A DNA stretch of 64,000 nt, from NCBI GenBank assembly GCA_028564675.1, contig JAOVVO010000369.1:16190-80189 (forward strand), read 5' to 3'. Both the position numbers and the translations under genes were made by a program. The notes below the pieces were generated by a model. That model ran no database searches, was not told the origin of the DNA, and worked only from the letters and a program-made list of their open reading frames with translations. How positions within the stretch are numbered: the stretch's first letter is position 1; each line of letters starts with the position of its first letter. The DNA comes from Onchocerca lupi. Its lineage: Eukaryota > Nematoda > Chromadorea > Rhabditida > Onchocercidae. Shown here one piece after another: positions 23,990 through 38,304 of this stretch.

Positions 23990-25808
23990 CTACATCAGAG
24001 AACATCTCGCTGGCTTCCCTTCCACGTTGTACCGCAATTTTCGTAGTTGTCCCGTTGATTTATACTTTTGAAGGAAATTCAGCTGTTTCTGATTAAGGGC
24101 GCCTCGTCGATGTCTGAAACAGAATTTTCATCACAATGCAATACCGCTCATGACAAAGATATGGAAAAATCTTTTATTTTCTCTTTCAGCGAAAACTTCA
24201 TTAATCTAGGAAAATTTAGCAAGATGGAAGTTCTGCTCCGGATATGTTTGTAATTCATAATGTTAAAAGGGCGCTCATGTTTATCACATTACTAATGCAC
24301 TATTTCGTGAAATGTTTTAGAAAGTTGCAGTAAATTTTATGATTTAGAAAGTTACAATAAAGAACCAAAATTTCTTCTTATCAAATCTTTCATGAACCGT
24401 TCTTACCACTAAATAGCAACTTTTGACGTATTCCACTTAAGGCCCCTTCATTTCACATTTACCAAGCAATGACTAGAAAGGAGCAGCGTACCGCCTGATG
24501 AGATCAACAGCATCTTCGTATTTCATACCAGCTTCCATAAGAGCGATAGCTACAAGAACTGGAGCTCGACCTAATCCTGCTACACAGTGCACGGCAATGC
24601 ACTGATTTGGATATAGTTTAAAACTTTCTTTTGCTAAAGATAACCACTTGGTAATCAACTGAAAATGAATAAATTTACTGAATTATAAAAAGAAAAATCA
24701 TCTTGAAGAAGATGTCGCTAAATTTATATATGCGATATAATGAGTTCACCTGTGATTTTTTGATTTGACTTGGTTAAGCTATGAACATCATTTGTTACTA
24801 TATGTTAATATACGTGAAAGCTGTTAGGAGAAATATTCAGAGTGAGTTTATCACAAATTTGAATATTCTACCAAAAGAAGAAGTTTATATAAGACTAAAA
24901 CGAAATATTTGAAGATACTGTTATTCACAGTTGACCAGAAGCACAATCAGTTCACAGGATCATATCTATTCCAAGACAAAAAAAAAAAAATCATATTCTT
25001 AAATAAAAACACGTAATAAAATCAGTCTTTTTTTCTTTTAAATAAATAAAAAGGACCTCAGGAGGTGGCGCACTACCATCATCGAATTCCCAGTCGAGTA
25101 CATCAATACCATTAACAATAAGTGGTGTTGTTGCGTACGTTGGTTCACATACCCTAACTACTGCTCGAGCATTATGCTTTTCAAGTTCCTAAAATTTTGG
25201 AAATATGGTGAGAAGTACTTCAATCTTTCAAGGACTTCCAAAAATTTCAAGAACTTTTTGTACATGACAAATCATTATTTATTGTTAATCAATTTTTAAA
25301 CTGAGTATATGAAACTAGTAAATCACAAGAAGTATTAATAAAAAGAAAGAATCAAATATCTTTTATCACTCAACCTCTTTTGCTTAGAATTAGTTATCTG
25401 ATAAAGCAAATCATTATTTATTGCATTCCTGCACAATGCAATGTAGATAAAATATTTTTTTGCAATAATTACTACGATTTTTATGTAAATTGCAGTATAT
25501 ATATTGATGCTCCAATTGAAAATTTCTAAAATTACCGCTATTCCTCCACAGCAAAAGTATAATACTGGTGTTACACAAACTTGAACGGATCAACTTAATT
25601 TATGGAATTTGATAGTTGGAGAAGACTTATATTTAAAGTGTTTGAAAAAAAGAATAACTTCGATGTAAGTGTTGATTGTTAAATCAGATGGTCGGTCAGT
25701 GATTAAAAACCTCATTTTGCCATATTGAATTTCGCTAGGTGCTGGCTTAAAATACGTATGAGTTAATCGTCTTGCAGTTGACGATTCCATTCTTTTTCCT
25801 GTTATCAT
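23990..25808 (-). CDS. prl-1: PRL-type protein tyrosine phosphatase (PTP4A)
   Basis: Small dual-specificity-like phosphatase held at membranes by prenylation; the family also binds CNNM magnesium transporters. Four exons on the minus strand: 25808-25659, 25188-25057, 24658-24492, 24113-23990; 190 residues. The N-terminal part has the KMRFLIT block, then RVCEPTY and the general-acid loop WEFDDG. The catalytic loop is HCVAGLGRAP (Cys and Arg of CX5R present, with the PRL-specific Ala in place of Ser/Thr). The last exon gives RRGALNQKQL, a basic stretch and the C-terminal CAAX box CSLM. Starting at the second Met (25790) is possible. Reading through the exon-3 donor would give a false short ending, so the fourth exon matters. 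Confidence 0.95.
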
Positions 25809-26690
25809 AATTCACAACGGGCACCGAATTGCTATTACACACAAAAGTGTTGCTCCTTTCCTTTCAAACTGTAAGACATCAACTGTAATGAATCCGTGAT
25901 AATAATAATGGATAACAATAGTGATAAAAAATGAAAAGTTGGAAGTGGTAATAATAGAGAATATGATGGGATTGATGATTTCAATACGTAACTTATATGT
26001 GAGGAAAAATCAAAAAGCAAAGTGAAATAAACTGATCAAGTTACACGTAATTTTTCGTTCAAAATCACATTTTTTTTGAAAATGTTGATTTACTTTCTTC
26101 TTTTGGGATTTTTAAAAGGGTGCCCAATAAGTCTCTGATTTGTTTGGTTTTTTTTTTCCTATAAGAATAATAGTGCACCTTATTTTCGTAGCCACGCAAT
26201 TATTGAATAAATACTCCACCAATAAATATACCTGAAAATAAAGCTACATAGAACTGCACGGCTGCTTATTATTTCAAACTGTTAATGTCTATTTTTTTCC
26301 AGAGAATAACATTTTTAAGAGTAACATCAATGAATTCATATGAAAAAATGCATTTCAATGATACTGCATTATTTGATGATATCTACAAAGACTGAAAAAT
26401 TATTACTAATAACTGAAATTTATAAGTTCTATAAAATGTTAAGTTATTTAAATTACTAAATTAAAGATACAAGTAAATAAATAAATAAACAAATGAATTA
26501 AAAAAGTAAATAAATATATAAATAATGCATATTATTTTAAAAATTAATTTTTTAAATCCAAAAAAGTTGATATATCGAACATCACATATACTTCAGCACA
26601 TTACTTTAATCTCTATTAATTTGGAAATTCTATGTTTGCAATCACTAGAAGAAATTATATTGCAATTGCATATCTTATATCATGATTTTC
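25809..26690. other. Upstream region of the PRL gene
   Basis: A+T-rich, with short ATAA/AAATA runs near 26460-26525. It should contain the PRL promoter on the minus strand. I recognise no element or gene in it. Confidence 0.5.
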
Positions 26691-26692
26691 AG

Positions 26693-27209
26693 CTCTTAAA
26701 GCATTTCTCATTGGAATGATCTATTTTGAATATGAAAAAAAATTGTTTTATTGTCAAAAGAAATCCAAGAAATACCATAAAAAATTCAAACATCTCAGGC
26801 TAGCAATCAAGAAGGTCATTCACAAACTGAGAATAATGAATATTAGACAAAATTGTTGGCATGGAGCAGGAATGAAAACAGCTCACTTTTTCTTTCGCCA
26901 TACCTTCTTTTCCAATTACGGAAAAATTCGGAAATGGCAGAATTTACCATCCGAACTCTTTATCAAAGTGCAGCTCTACTCTTATCAAATATTTCTAATG
27001 CAAAGGTACAAATATGCAGTATCAGCAGCATCATCTCAACAGAAAAGAAACTAAATATCCGAACATGCGACAAGCCATTTGCCATTAGTGTAATGATACA
27101 GCAACACCGTTCTTATGCTACAAATGAAAGAGAGAAAAGAGTGGTGAAGAAAGATGAGAAAAATGTTAGAGGTGAGGAAAGGGCGCAGAGGAAGAGAATG
27201 GATATTTAA
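26693..27209 (+). CDS. Unrecognised overlapping ORFs, possibly one spliced gene
   Basis: Two open frames overlap here. Frame A (26716-27054, 112 codons) follows a good acceptor (GATTTTCAG ending near 26692) and encodes a Lys-rich helix-like stretch including KKSKKYHKKFKHLRLAIKK. Frame B (26853-27209, 118 codons; internal ATG near 26934) is less A+T-biased than the surroundings, has a hydrophobic/Ser-rich start, RSYATNE, and a highly charged tail KRVVKKDEKNVRGEERAQRK. A GTACAA donor candidate lies at about 27005. No family recognised. It may be part of a spliced gene or chance ORFs. Confidence 0.22.
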
Positions 27210-30200
27210 ATGTTGACCTTGGCAACAATCATATGACCTTTGCGATTATACTTTCTCATGTCGATTGATCATCTGCTTGCAATGAGATAATAAGCTTGGA
27301 TCTAGTATTAGTAACTCGGTATTTGAAATACAGATTATAATCTCAGTTACTTCCTCAGTATGTTAACTGCTCCTTTATGAAAAATGATTTAAAATGAAGC
27401 ATGGAACTTGATTTCAGATTAAGCTGTATTTGTAGCGGAATATTTTGATTGACATCTATTGCTAGATGAAGAATAATCAGCATGGAAGACATCAAAGAAA
27501 TGAGATTTTTGTAAGCCAATAAGCCATTAATGTTGTAAAATTTCAACGTGAACATTTCGACGCAGAAATTGCAATCAATCAAATATAATAACAAGACTCA
27601 TTTTTCCCGTAAAATTCGTTTCTTCATATTTAAATGATTTTTATTCACTCTATTTGCTTCGATAGACATATTCCTCTTTAAAATTCAGTTATGTAATATG
27701 TTAAAATATAAATAAAAATCAACTATAACTTATTAAGATAGTGAATGGCTATGGCAGCAGTAAAAAACAAAAAACTCACTACGAGTTGCAGATGATTATT
27801 TATCATTCCATAGTCAGTCTTGACGATGGGCGTTAGCAATGCATGAATAAGCGGCTGTTTTCCTAATATCTCGAAAAATTAGAAAATTTTAATTATATAA
27901 AAAGTAAAAGATGCTGTAATGATGGAATGAGGAAATTTAATCGCTTAGGCCTATAATTACTTTACAAACTCAATTTTTGCTTTTAATCATGATTCTTTCG
28001 CTTAAAATTTCAGTGCTATGTCAATACCCTGTTCGATATGCCCTTGTCTTCATTAGGATTTCTTTACAGTCTATTGATAATAACCAGATAATAATAACAA
28101 AAAAGAAAAGGGAAAAAAGAATTGCTAACAAAATTGCTAATTATCCAATAAGATGTCGTACTATGATTTGAACGAATGAAATCAACAACATGCACAATGC
28201 TAACTAGACCAGTAGACTAAAAACAACCATAATTTACTAGAAACTTTAGATACACTAAAAAACATTCCTTAGCAAAATATGTTTGTTGTCCAATTGCCAA
28301 AAAAAAATCTCATTTCCATGCGACTTTAGTACATTTGAATAAATGAGGAACAAATTAAATAGATGGTCGGAAAGATTCATCATTAACATATAAACAAATA
28401 AAATCAACAATAACACCTGACGTGACATCTAATTTGGGGATTTCTTTTCTCACATAATTCTAGCATAAAAAGACTAGGAGAATAATTTATAAAAATTACG
28501 TTCTAACACATATTTCCATATAAATCATGTAAATTCAATGCATGCATTTAGTGACAGAAACACAAAAAAATTAGAAAAATGAGAGAAAAATTCAAGAACT
28601 TTTCAAAAACAACACAATTCTTTTGTTCATTCAAACATTCCACTTTTATGCAGTTATATGGATAAATCCAACCTACCCTTAATTCTCTTAAGTAAATATC
28701 CAAAAAAACTGGAAACAATCTTAATGAAAGAATTGAAAATTCCTGATTTATATAATGATACCAAGTCGTATGAGTAAAGAGTAAAGATGAGTGGGAACAT
28801 AAAACGTTTTCGCATAAAAAACCATTGATGGTTAACAGAATAAGTTGACATGTAACAGTAGCTTTAGAAAGATCTAATGTAATAAGCATTTCCTCAGGAA
28901 TAGGCTGGATTTATCCAATAAATAAATTTCTTATGATTATTGGTTACGAACTTACTGCATCTTTTTAAAATTAAAATCGATTCACCAATCACATCAGTTT
29001 TTCATTTTCCGGCACAAATAATGTGAAATGAATGAATTAACCTTTGAGGCAATGAAAATAATTATTGCACAAGAGAAATTAAAAACGAAATGTTTTCCAT
29101 TATCTCATTTTCTATTTTAGAATATAATTTTATAAATTAAACAATGAGTAAATTGAATATGGGGAGAGAAAAAAAAAAAGAAAAAAGATGTTTAATAACT
29201 AGCCAAATTCGTAAAGAAAAGGACACTAGCTGGGAGTATTTCGTTGTTCAGAAAAAAACATTATTAGTGCACTAGATAGGAAAGTCCAACCCTCTACAAA
29301 TTAATGCTAACGTAACAGGTCGTCATGCTATTCATAATTAGATCCATAAATTAGCAATGATTCAGTATTTGAGTGATTTACACTGAAAATTTGACTTTAA
29401 AATTGTAAGACTTTTCGGAGAAAAAGTCCATTACCACTCATGCCTGAATTGCATTATGTGTAATAACTCATATTATCAGACGTGTTCCAAAGAATGTCTG
29501 ACAGTCCTACCTCCTATCAATATGATTTTAACACATCACAAACACTCTATCATTTCGCTATAGGCAGTTTTACTGGTGACACAAGGTTAAAACTTGAGTA
29601 CTCAATAATTTTTCTTTATTTTGAATTAAAAAAAAAAAAAAAAACTGACCTTGGAACAATAAAGAAGAAAATTGCAGTTGGGAATAATTCTTTGCAACAA
29701 TCCAACTGCTTAATTATTGCACCTGCAGAAACAGTAAAACTTTCACTGTACTTAAGTTTCACTGGTCATACAAACACAAAGACAAAATTCAATAGTGCTG
29801 TGCTCGACAATATTCTCCAACTTCTGCGCTTAGGCTGAAAAAGCTTTTATTACTAACTGATTAGTTATTGAGGCAAAAATGAATCATTAAATGTTAATGG
29901 GTTCTAGTATAATAATAAAATGAGCAAAAATCATTGTAATAGACTGCCATAGCTTTCTTCATAATTGATATCAAATATTAAATAAAATAAGCAAAAAAAT
30001 GAATATGATGTAACTAAATGAAGCGATTACAACTTGCTTCAGTTACATGTCTTCTGTATTCAGTTTTATTCCCAATAAAAAATAAAGAAAAATGTTCTGA
30101 CGTTCAGTTCAGTTGGCTAGCAAATGCATTATTACATATATTCAAGAAACAAGCACTTGAAGGATATAGGGAGAGGAAGTTAATATCACATGCGTAAGAT

Positions 30201-33200
30201 ATCATATTTTCCAGTTTTTTTTTTCGATAAAATTCGAAAGAATCAAAGATCACGAGAATATTCAAAACTGAAAAGAAAAAAACAAAAGGCTAGATTTAAA
30301 TAGAAATTAACAAAAATGTGAACAATACCAATAACGGTTTCAATAAGAATTTAAATGATACAAAACTGGATTAATGTTGTTGCAGTGCAAAATCAATCAA
30401 TGACGTATAAAATTGCTTATTCCAAAGTCGTTACTGTGTTGTTGTTCAATCCTTGCTAAGTACGAAATTCAAATTAAATTAATTAGATTAGCAAAATGTT
30501 TTAAATAAACTATGTAACTGACAGCTTAATCGGCACATGAAGTTAATGTAATTAAACAGCTAACATTATATGTTCTTTTTAGGGAGGTTGATGGATGCTT
30601 GATCATATTGGAGATGAAATATACCAAAAAATAATTTAGATCTTCGGAATTCACAAATCATAAATTATATAGATATGAGATTATAAGCTCAATCTTTTTG
30701 AAAAACTAAAAAAAATTTCTAAAACCAATTTCGGCTAATGAGCCTGATGTAAATGTACTCTCAACGCAATTAAGAAAGTTCATTAATAATTATAACAGGA
30801 AGAAGATAATGCTTGATAATTTATAGAGTTAACAGGAATTAAATGTAGCGCTGATGCTTGCGAATAAATTTTAAATGAGAAAAAAAGGAAAAGAGTTTTG
30901 TTGTATAAATAGCATGAAGCGATTCTGACTGTTTTTAATTTTTTATTTTTGCTATAGCTAGCAAGATTTTTTATTCTTCAAATTGAAGATCACTTGATTA
31001 GTAATGGCCTAATAGAAAATATTTAAGTCGAATAAATTCCCAAACTACATAGCAATAATCAGCAACAAATTCAAAAAAAAATATCATTCGATAACATCAT
31101 TGCAATCTCTTGTTTAACTCGAATTATATAAATATCTCTAGAGCATTTAAAATTCGAAATAAACGGTTATAATTCAAGAAAACTTGTGAAAGAAACAAAA
31201 GAAATATAAATATTGAGCAGATATTTCACTTAAATTTCTATTATATTTTTTTTCATTAAATAAACTAGCAACATTTATGCTAAAATTTTGTTGTCCCGCA
31301 TAAAATTCATTGAATTTTTCTCGGTCAAGCTTTCTTTAAATATCAGTGCATGAATGAATGAAAACAAACAATTTAACATTTGTTGTAAACAATTATCACC
31401 TCTTATGGAGAAATTCACTGCATAGCCTATTCCCATCACTTCAAAAAATTGATTCCTTTTTGAATATATTATATGGAAAATAAGTGAATAACTATTGATT
31501 GAAAATAATAATTGTTAATTGAAAGAAAAAACTATTGACTGAATAACTGTTGATTGTTTATCAAATAAATTTCTCTTTTTTTTGCTTTCATTCATCTCTA
31601 TGCTTTACAACTTGGAAGGTATTTTACGGTTTAAAGAAAGTTGGACTGATTTAAAGAAAAGTAATTAAAAAAATCTTATTTACTAGTAATTCTAAACTTT
31701 GCGCAAATTTATTGCAAAAAATATGTCAATATACATGTATTGATCATAATGATATTGCAAATAAAAAAAAAGCAAAGAATATTCATGTTATATAGTGGTT
31801 AAACAAATTAAAGAGTTTATGGGTATAACAAGTATCGCTTAGCTTAAATAGTTTTGCAATTTTATTATCTTTCCAAGCTAAACGATATGTATGTATGAAA
31901 CTATGGAAAACCATGAAATATAAAAGAAATTTTGAAATATCATTTGGAATAACATTTTTAAGAACGAAACTTGTTAAGTTTCTTGCTTTATTTCGCATTA
32001 TAGGAGGAGAAATATAGTGAGAATAGTAATAATTCATCGAATTACTCAGTAATAGATTTTTTATTATATTAAGTTTATTTTATCTAATATGTGGACTTAA
32101 GAAATCGTAAGTGAATATTCGACTTTTTTATATATTTTATAAAAAAATATAAAAAGTCAACATCTAATTAGTCTATTTCTGCTTCTAAAAATCAAATGAA
32201 AAACCAGATTGATAATCGATCAACTGAAAAGGAGGCTTACTGAATCAAGTTTTAATGCCAAATTGAATATGTCAGAATTACCTAATAACTAAAAAAATGC
32301 AAGAACAGATATGTTTCAGCTTATACAGAAACAAAAGAATTTACTCAAAACAATTCACAACTTTAATAACTAGAAACTTTTTCAGTATTGATAAATGATT
32401 CAATAATTTTATTCTTTTTAGTTGCTATTTTTGCGTCATAAATCAAAATAGTCAATCGCTCAATAAAAAATTCTGCATATTAAAGTACTTTAAAATTTAA
32501 TGTGATTCTGGTTGATTTCGTAAGATGCTTAACAAATGACGTCATATATTTAGTTAATGCGATAAAAAAAGAAGCTTACTTAAACGGATCAAATATCATT
32601 ACGAATGTTCCTCTCGTCATATAACGTACTAATGCAGATGTCGGAAAGACAATATCGACTCATTTGACTTCAAAGATTTTAACTATGACGATAAGCATAA
32701 TTAATATCTTTTATATCGTGAAGAAATTAAAGAGAAAAAGAGGAATGAAAAAGGCATATAATCATAGGATTCAACAAATTTTCTTCCTTTAAATCTCCAT
32801 AGTGGGACGATATTGAAATTATTTCTGCCACACAACCAATTTCATAGAAGGATACCACAGACAAGTTAATCATTAAATTAAGCGCATACTGATAAACATA
32901 AAACTTTTTCTTAGAAAGATAACACTTTGCATATAAGTATACAAATACTAAGTCTAATGTGACTGAAGTAGCTGAAGGGTATCATATTTGTCCTTTTCGA
33001 ATACTGCACTGTCGTTTCTTCAGAATGAAATAGACTATCATAAAGAATATTCTCAAATATAAAATACATATATCCACACGAAATATTATATTAAAGAATA
33101 AAAATAATTTGTTGAAATCTTTCTGGTTTCATTTTTTTTTTTTAATTTTGCCACAAAATGCATTTTTCAAATATTGTTCATCCGATTAAGTTTGACAAAA

Positions 33201-33565
33201 AGACAAAGAAAATTAAGCAATGTGCAGTTATCAAAAGAAAAAGACTCAAGAACAATTCCTTTTCATATTAATCCTATATTTATTTTTTCTTTAACTGAGT
33301 TTCTAAACTCGATATATCAAGAGATTAAAATTTCATTTTATAGGCTAATTATGTTTTGTAAATTATATGATCAAGACAAGATCACAGATGTATCTTTACC
33401 CAGCTTGAGTTAGTATATTTTCGCCAAGCTGAAATACAATCGTAACCTTGATCATGAAGTGCTTTCAGCAATGAAACATTCACACTATTCATCCTTCTGA
33501 TTATCAATATCACTAAGTAACACAACAATTTATAGTTGTTACACGAAAGGCGATGTAATGGTGAA

Positions 33566-33620
33566 TTAAGAAAAATGCAAATATGTAAAAACAAAGAAAA
33601 ATGCAAATATATAAAAGCAA
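33566..33620. repeat. Two-copy tandem repeat with octamer motif
   Basis: The word AAAAATGCAAATAT followed by TAAAA occurs twice about 28 nt apart, so the POU-type octamer ATGCAAAT is present twice. Likely a simple duplication in A-rich DNA. Confidence 0.5.
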
Positions 33621-34907
33621 ACCTGAAAACCCTTTGCAGTGAATAAATAACAACTACCATTACACAATAAGTATGTGTTACTTGTGACGCGTATCCAAAT
33701 GCGATACGAACCAAAACTGTTTTGAAGTTGAATTGGAATTGGAAAAAAGTAAGCCGACAGAATAATACTTTGGTTTGATTGGTGTGCTCTGGAAACAGGA
33801 TTTTCGAAGGACTGCAAACGGAATGTTCGAAAAAAAAAAAAAAAAAAAACGCAAACGAAAAGAAAAAAACTGGGCAGATTAAGGATGAACAACGCATATG
33901 AATATTATAAATTTGATGAATTAAAAAGATAAGCTGATCTGAAAACGACTGTAAATTAATAGTATCAATCAGTCAATTAATGCCATATTTTTATTATCAG
34001 AAAACATTTCATTTAATTGTGAGAAATAAGGCGCTCATGAGAAAATTAATTTGCAAATATTTAAATGGCTAATCAATTTTATTAATTCAAGAAGGATTTA
34101 ATAAACTTTACTTGGGAAACTAGCAATTATGAAAGGATAATTTTTTTTCTAACCCTTATTGACGAACAAACTTATATAAATACGAAAATAAATTGTTTTA
34201 AATCGAATAATTCTATTCAAGATATGACATAGGTAGATGAATAAATTATACTTCTGATGTTTGAACATCGAGATGATTAATGACATATGCTTTGTCATAA
34301 ATAAACAAACAGAGAGGAAAATATAGGTGAGTGAAATGTGAATATTTACCGAAAATGCTTTGTATGTGCTACCGTGCCTCATGAATGTGCATGAGCAAAC
34401 ACTCATTCCAAACATACAGTTCAATAAATCTACCAAAACAGCACTTTATCGCGACATCAAAATGGCTGTTGAAAAAAGTCAAAAAACAAAAACAACCTCT
34501 GTAAACTCTAAAGCAATCCAAAAAATACTGTCATATATTAATCAGTTAATTCGAGAACAAAATAATTGAATTGATGATGCCAGAAAAAAAGTTAATAAAG
34601 TCGGATATCAAAATGACCGTATGATTGGCTCCTTCTTCCCTGTCCTCATAACACTTCGTAAATAAGTAACATAATAATCAAATGCAAAGTAATTTTTCCT
34701 CCAGATGGAGAGTTCATGACAACCATTCAAATTTCTCCCTTCCAACTAATTTTAACTAAATAAATTTCTATTGCAAATGTTAAAAATAGTTGAAACTCTT
34801 TTGGAGGAGTGTTTAAAAAGGATGGAATGTGAAATTAATGATAAGAAATGGCATATCCAGTCTTGGCCTTATCTTTACTCAACAGATAACATATTTTCCA
34901 GTCCAAT

Positions 34908-34976
34908 CCTTCCCATATATGAACCAACAACTAGGCCACTCTAGCCTTTTCCATATATAGACCAATAACTAGGCCA
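34908..34976. repeat. Tandem duplication, two copies of about 39 nt
   Basis: CCATATATGAACCAACAAC then TAGGCCA recurs as CCATATATAGACCAATAAC then TAGGCCA immediately downstream. Confidence 0.7.
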
Positions 34977-35479
34977 TAATTCATATTCTTCACAAATTTC
35001 TGTTAGAATTAACGCAGCCCAAAATATGTGTCAAGATGAAATGAGCGAAAAATGGCATATGTAGAACGGGATAATTTAAATCTGCCCTGCATTATTTGGT
35101 ATTGGAATACGGGGGAGGAATAGAACAAATATATCGATTGAATCGAATGAAATTGAATTTTGATGAGAAATTGATATCATTATGCTATAATAATAGGAAG
35201 AAAGAATAATGGGAATATATTTATATATATGATAGGATATTGATCGAATAATTTATTTAATGATTATTAATCCGGGATTTCCCGCTTCATATGTTGAGAT
35301 CATTCGTAGGAAGAAAGAAGATAGGAAAAAAAAAAAACTTTCGGATAAATATTTTCTTTCAACGAATAGATTTAAATGTGAAATGATAAACAGAATGAAA
35401 GTTAGTACGATAATGATAGCAATCAAATAATACAAATGCTTTAGTTGAAACGAAACTTGATGAATTGAGGAAGGGTCTA

Positions 35480-35530
35480 TGTCTCCTTGGATGACACATA
35501 GTTCCGCAGGTTGTGTCATCCGAGGGGACA
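35480..35530. ncRNA. MicroRNA-precursor-like hairpin (candidate)
   Basis: Arms of 19 nt (35480-35498 TGTCTCCTTGGATGACACA; 35512-35530 TGTGTCATCCGAGGGGACA) pair completely if two positions form G-U wobbles, around a 13-nt loop. As DNA the arms differ at two sites, both of the type that keep an RNA stem on the plus strand. No match to a known microRNA was recalled, and outward pairing is poor, so the stem is on the short side. Confidence 0.3.
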
Positions 35531-35687
35531 GATAGCAATATCGGGAAGAATGAGAGGACGAAGCTTTTAATCGCTAAACAGATGTGAAGCAAGCAAGTAA
35601 AATTGCTAGTTAGATAAATGAATGATTAGACTAAACTTTCCTCTTACCCTCTCTTCTTCGTCTCTCTAATTATCCAAATATCACATT

Positions 35688-35760
35688 ATCTTTCCATCTC
35701 CTTGTCATCTCTCTCCCTCCCTCTCTCCCTCTCTCTCTCTCTCTCTTGCATTTCATTTTC
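35688..35760. repeat. CT-rich microsatellite
   Basis: A run dominated by CTCTCTC / CCCTC words, the longest pure (CT)n part near 35725-35749. The surrounding 35635-35790 is also pyrimidine-rich. Confidence 0.85.
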
Positions 35761-38243
35761 TCTTTCTATTCATTTTTTCGAAATGATAAATATTTGTCTC
35801 TTACATATTTGTTAACATTTTTCTCATTCCTACGATTTTAGCATTTTTTTTTTTTCCAATGATGTTTGATTCTCATCTTTCCCTGTCTTTTTATCTTTCT
35901 GCAAATTTTCAGATCTGTCAACATTTCTCGACTAAACTCGTTGATGGCTTAAAGTTTTGGCGGAAACTTTTCAATTTTTAGTCCGATTATGATGTCAATC
36001 AATTAATTAAGTACTATATTGCTATTAATTAATTGCTATTTTGCCATTCCACTTCATCATTATTCTCTTCTCGATAGATTCCATGCAGGTATGGTATGGT
36101 ACTTAATGGATGGTATCATTAATTCAGTATAGTTTTATGTTTCTGACATTTTTTGCCTAATTGCTCAGTGATGAAATTATAAATATCTCTTCGAAACTAA
36201 ACGAAGAGGTCAAAGGATACGATGGAGATGATTTAGTGAAAAGGTCAAAAAATATGATGGAAAAGAATTGGACGAAAATTTTTCCGCTATAATTTTTTTT
36301 GCAAATGAAAAATTGGAAAATGATTAAGAAGAAATTATCCACTGATAAAATTACGAATGCATATCCGTAGATAAACAAAGAGGTCAAAGAGTACGAGAAG
36401 AAGATGGAGAATTGAACAAAAATTCTTGCAAAATTTTGAAATTTATTTCATAATATATGTAAAAAAGTTATATTAAACAAATTTCAAAAATAAAAATGAA
36501 TGTAAATTGCTATGTGCAGCAATTAATTTTTCAAAGTATTTCTCTGCGTTTAAGTATTTTATCGATTTTATCAGTGTTTTTGAAAGAAAAAAAAAAAAAA
36601 ATTGAAATGAACTTGTTTTATGTGCTCTTCTGATCTATCTACAAGCCTGTTTATTACATCAGAACAACAAATGATATATTATTGTGACATAATTGTCATA
36701 TGTCTATGTTTTTCTGAAAGATTAATTGAATCTGGCTTCATATCATTGCCTATCAATTAAGTTTACCGGAAAAAATCTAATGTGAATCGGCCAGAACAAT
36801 GATCAAATTGACTGTTAATCATACTCCCATGAGAGAGATAACTTGTAAATATTTGTGCATTTCATTTGTTGCAGGTTGAATTTGAATTGTGTTTGATAAT
36901 CAATTATCACCTGACAATTTTTCCATCTCTTTCCCCAAGAGTTTTTTTAGTAAATTGCTTCTCATCGTTCACAATCGATATTCACCAATCTCATATAATC
37001 AAATCCGTACAATGATAAAAGTAATTAAGTAATTAAGAAATGCAGGAAGATGAAAAACAACAAATATTTTAAAAAAAATACAGTTTCATGCATCTTTCTG
37101 TATGGGTAAATATTATCATTTTGTCTTGTTTTTTCTGTTTTCAATCGATAATGTGAAATAAATCAGATAAGAAATCATTCTTCATAGTGTTTTGATGGAT
37201 GATTGATAAATTTTCAAAATTACTGAAGAAAACTGGAAATTAAGAATAGTTGAAATTATTGAGACCCCTAAAGTAAATTGATTGTTTTTAGTTTCTTGCA
37301 GAAGCGAGACTGTAGAATTTCAAATAATATCTAAATTTAGGCTAGAAATTTTAAACGAGAAGTTAAGTAAGACTGACAATTTTCGAAATCGATTTTTTGT
37401 TTATGAACTCGATAACTTCGAAAGTGATATTTCTTCACACTGAGATTTTATGTAAAATTTTAAAACTTTTTTTTTTTTGAATGATCTCAAGTCAACTTCA
37501 GATTTCAAATCAATTCATTTATTCATATTTTAACTTCCTTTTACTTTCTTTTTCATTTCAACTATTTCTCTGAATGCTTTTAACAATCTCATTTGATCTT
37601 AAAATACAAAAAAAAAAAAAAAAAGAAAAGAAAAATGATCATAGTATCTCAAAGAACAGTGAACATCAGTTTATTGATTATAGCAGCAATATTTTTAACA
37701 TATTTTACCTCCAGAGAATATCTTAGCATTATATAATTATTTGATAAAAAGTATTATATTGCTATTTATTGATGAAATTGAGAAATTAATGGAGAAAGGG
37801 GGACATAAATGAGGGAAGCTTATTCTCAGAAAAGAAAAATGCAAGAAAATAATTTGAGGATAAATTAACGAAATTGCTTGAAAAGAAAGAAATAAGGAGC
37901 TTTAGAAAGTTGAATGCATCAAATAATTTCACACAACTCTTTTATGTGAGGAAAAAAAAAGTGAGGGTAGAAATCTGAATTGAATAAACCAGTTTACGAG
38001 GAAATAGCAGAATTTTTCTCAACTAGAAATGCTTGAGAAAGTATGTGGCTATGTATTACATGAATTATAAACATTATGTAAATTGTGCTTGATGCATCAT
38101 TGTTTCATCCTTCAAAAATGATCAAATAATTAGTTCGAAATGGAAATAACTTCTCAGCGATGGCAAAAAATGGAACGAGTTAAATTTTCCACGAAATTAA
38201 AATGATTCATTTCGACACAAACTGAATTAAATTTTGAAACTCG

Positions 38244-38304
38244 ATGAAATATTATGAGAAATCATCATTGAATATGAAATATTATGAAAAATCATTATTA
38301 AATA
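38244..38304. repeat. Two-copy tandem repeat of about 30 nt
   Basis: ATGAAATATTATGAGAAATC is followed directly by a second copy with ATGAAATATTATGAAAAATC; the rest of the unit matches with a few changes. Confidence 0.65.

Noticed and set aside
24401..24450. Minus-strand segment resembling GALSGIRQKLLF as the PRL C-terminus
   Set aside because: Superficial similarity only; the phase does not match exon 3 and the exon at 24113-23990 is a far better match.
24473..24491. PRL phosphatase ORF continuing to RYAAPF and a stop
   Set aside because: This is read-through past the exon-3 donor (GTACGC). Splicing to 24113 restores RRGALNQKQL and the CAAX box.
29482..29838. 118-codon plus-strand ORF
   Set aside because: Contains a Lys run from an A-tract and no recognisable family or splice signals; probably chance.
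33382..33897. 171-codon minus-strand ORF
   Set aside because: Translation of A-rich plus-strand DNA into Phe/Ile/Leu runs; no domain, no splice support, no likely start context.
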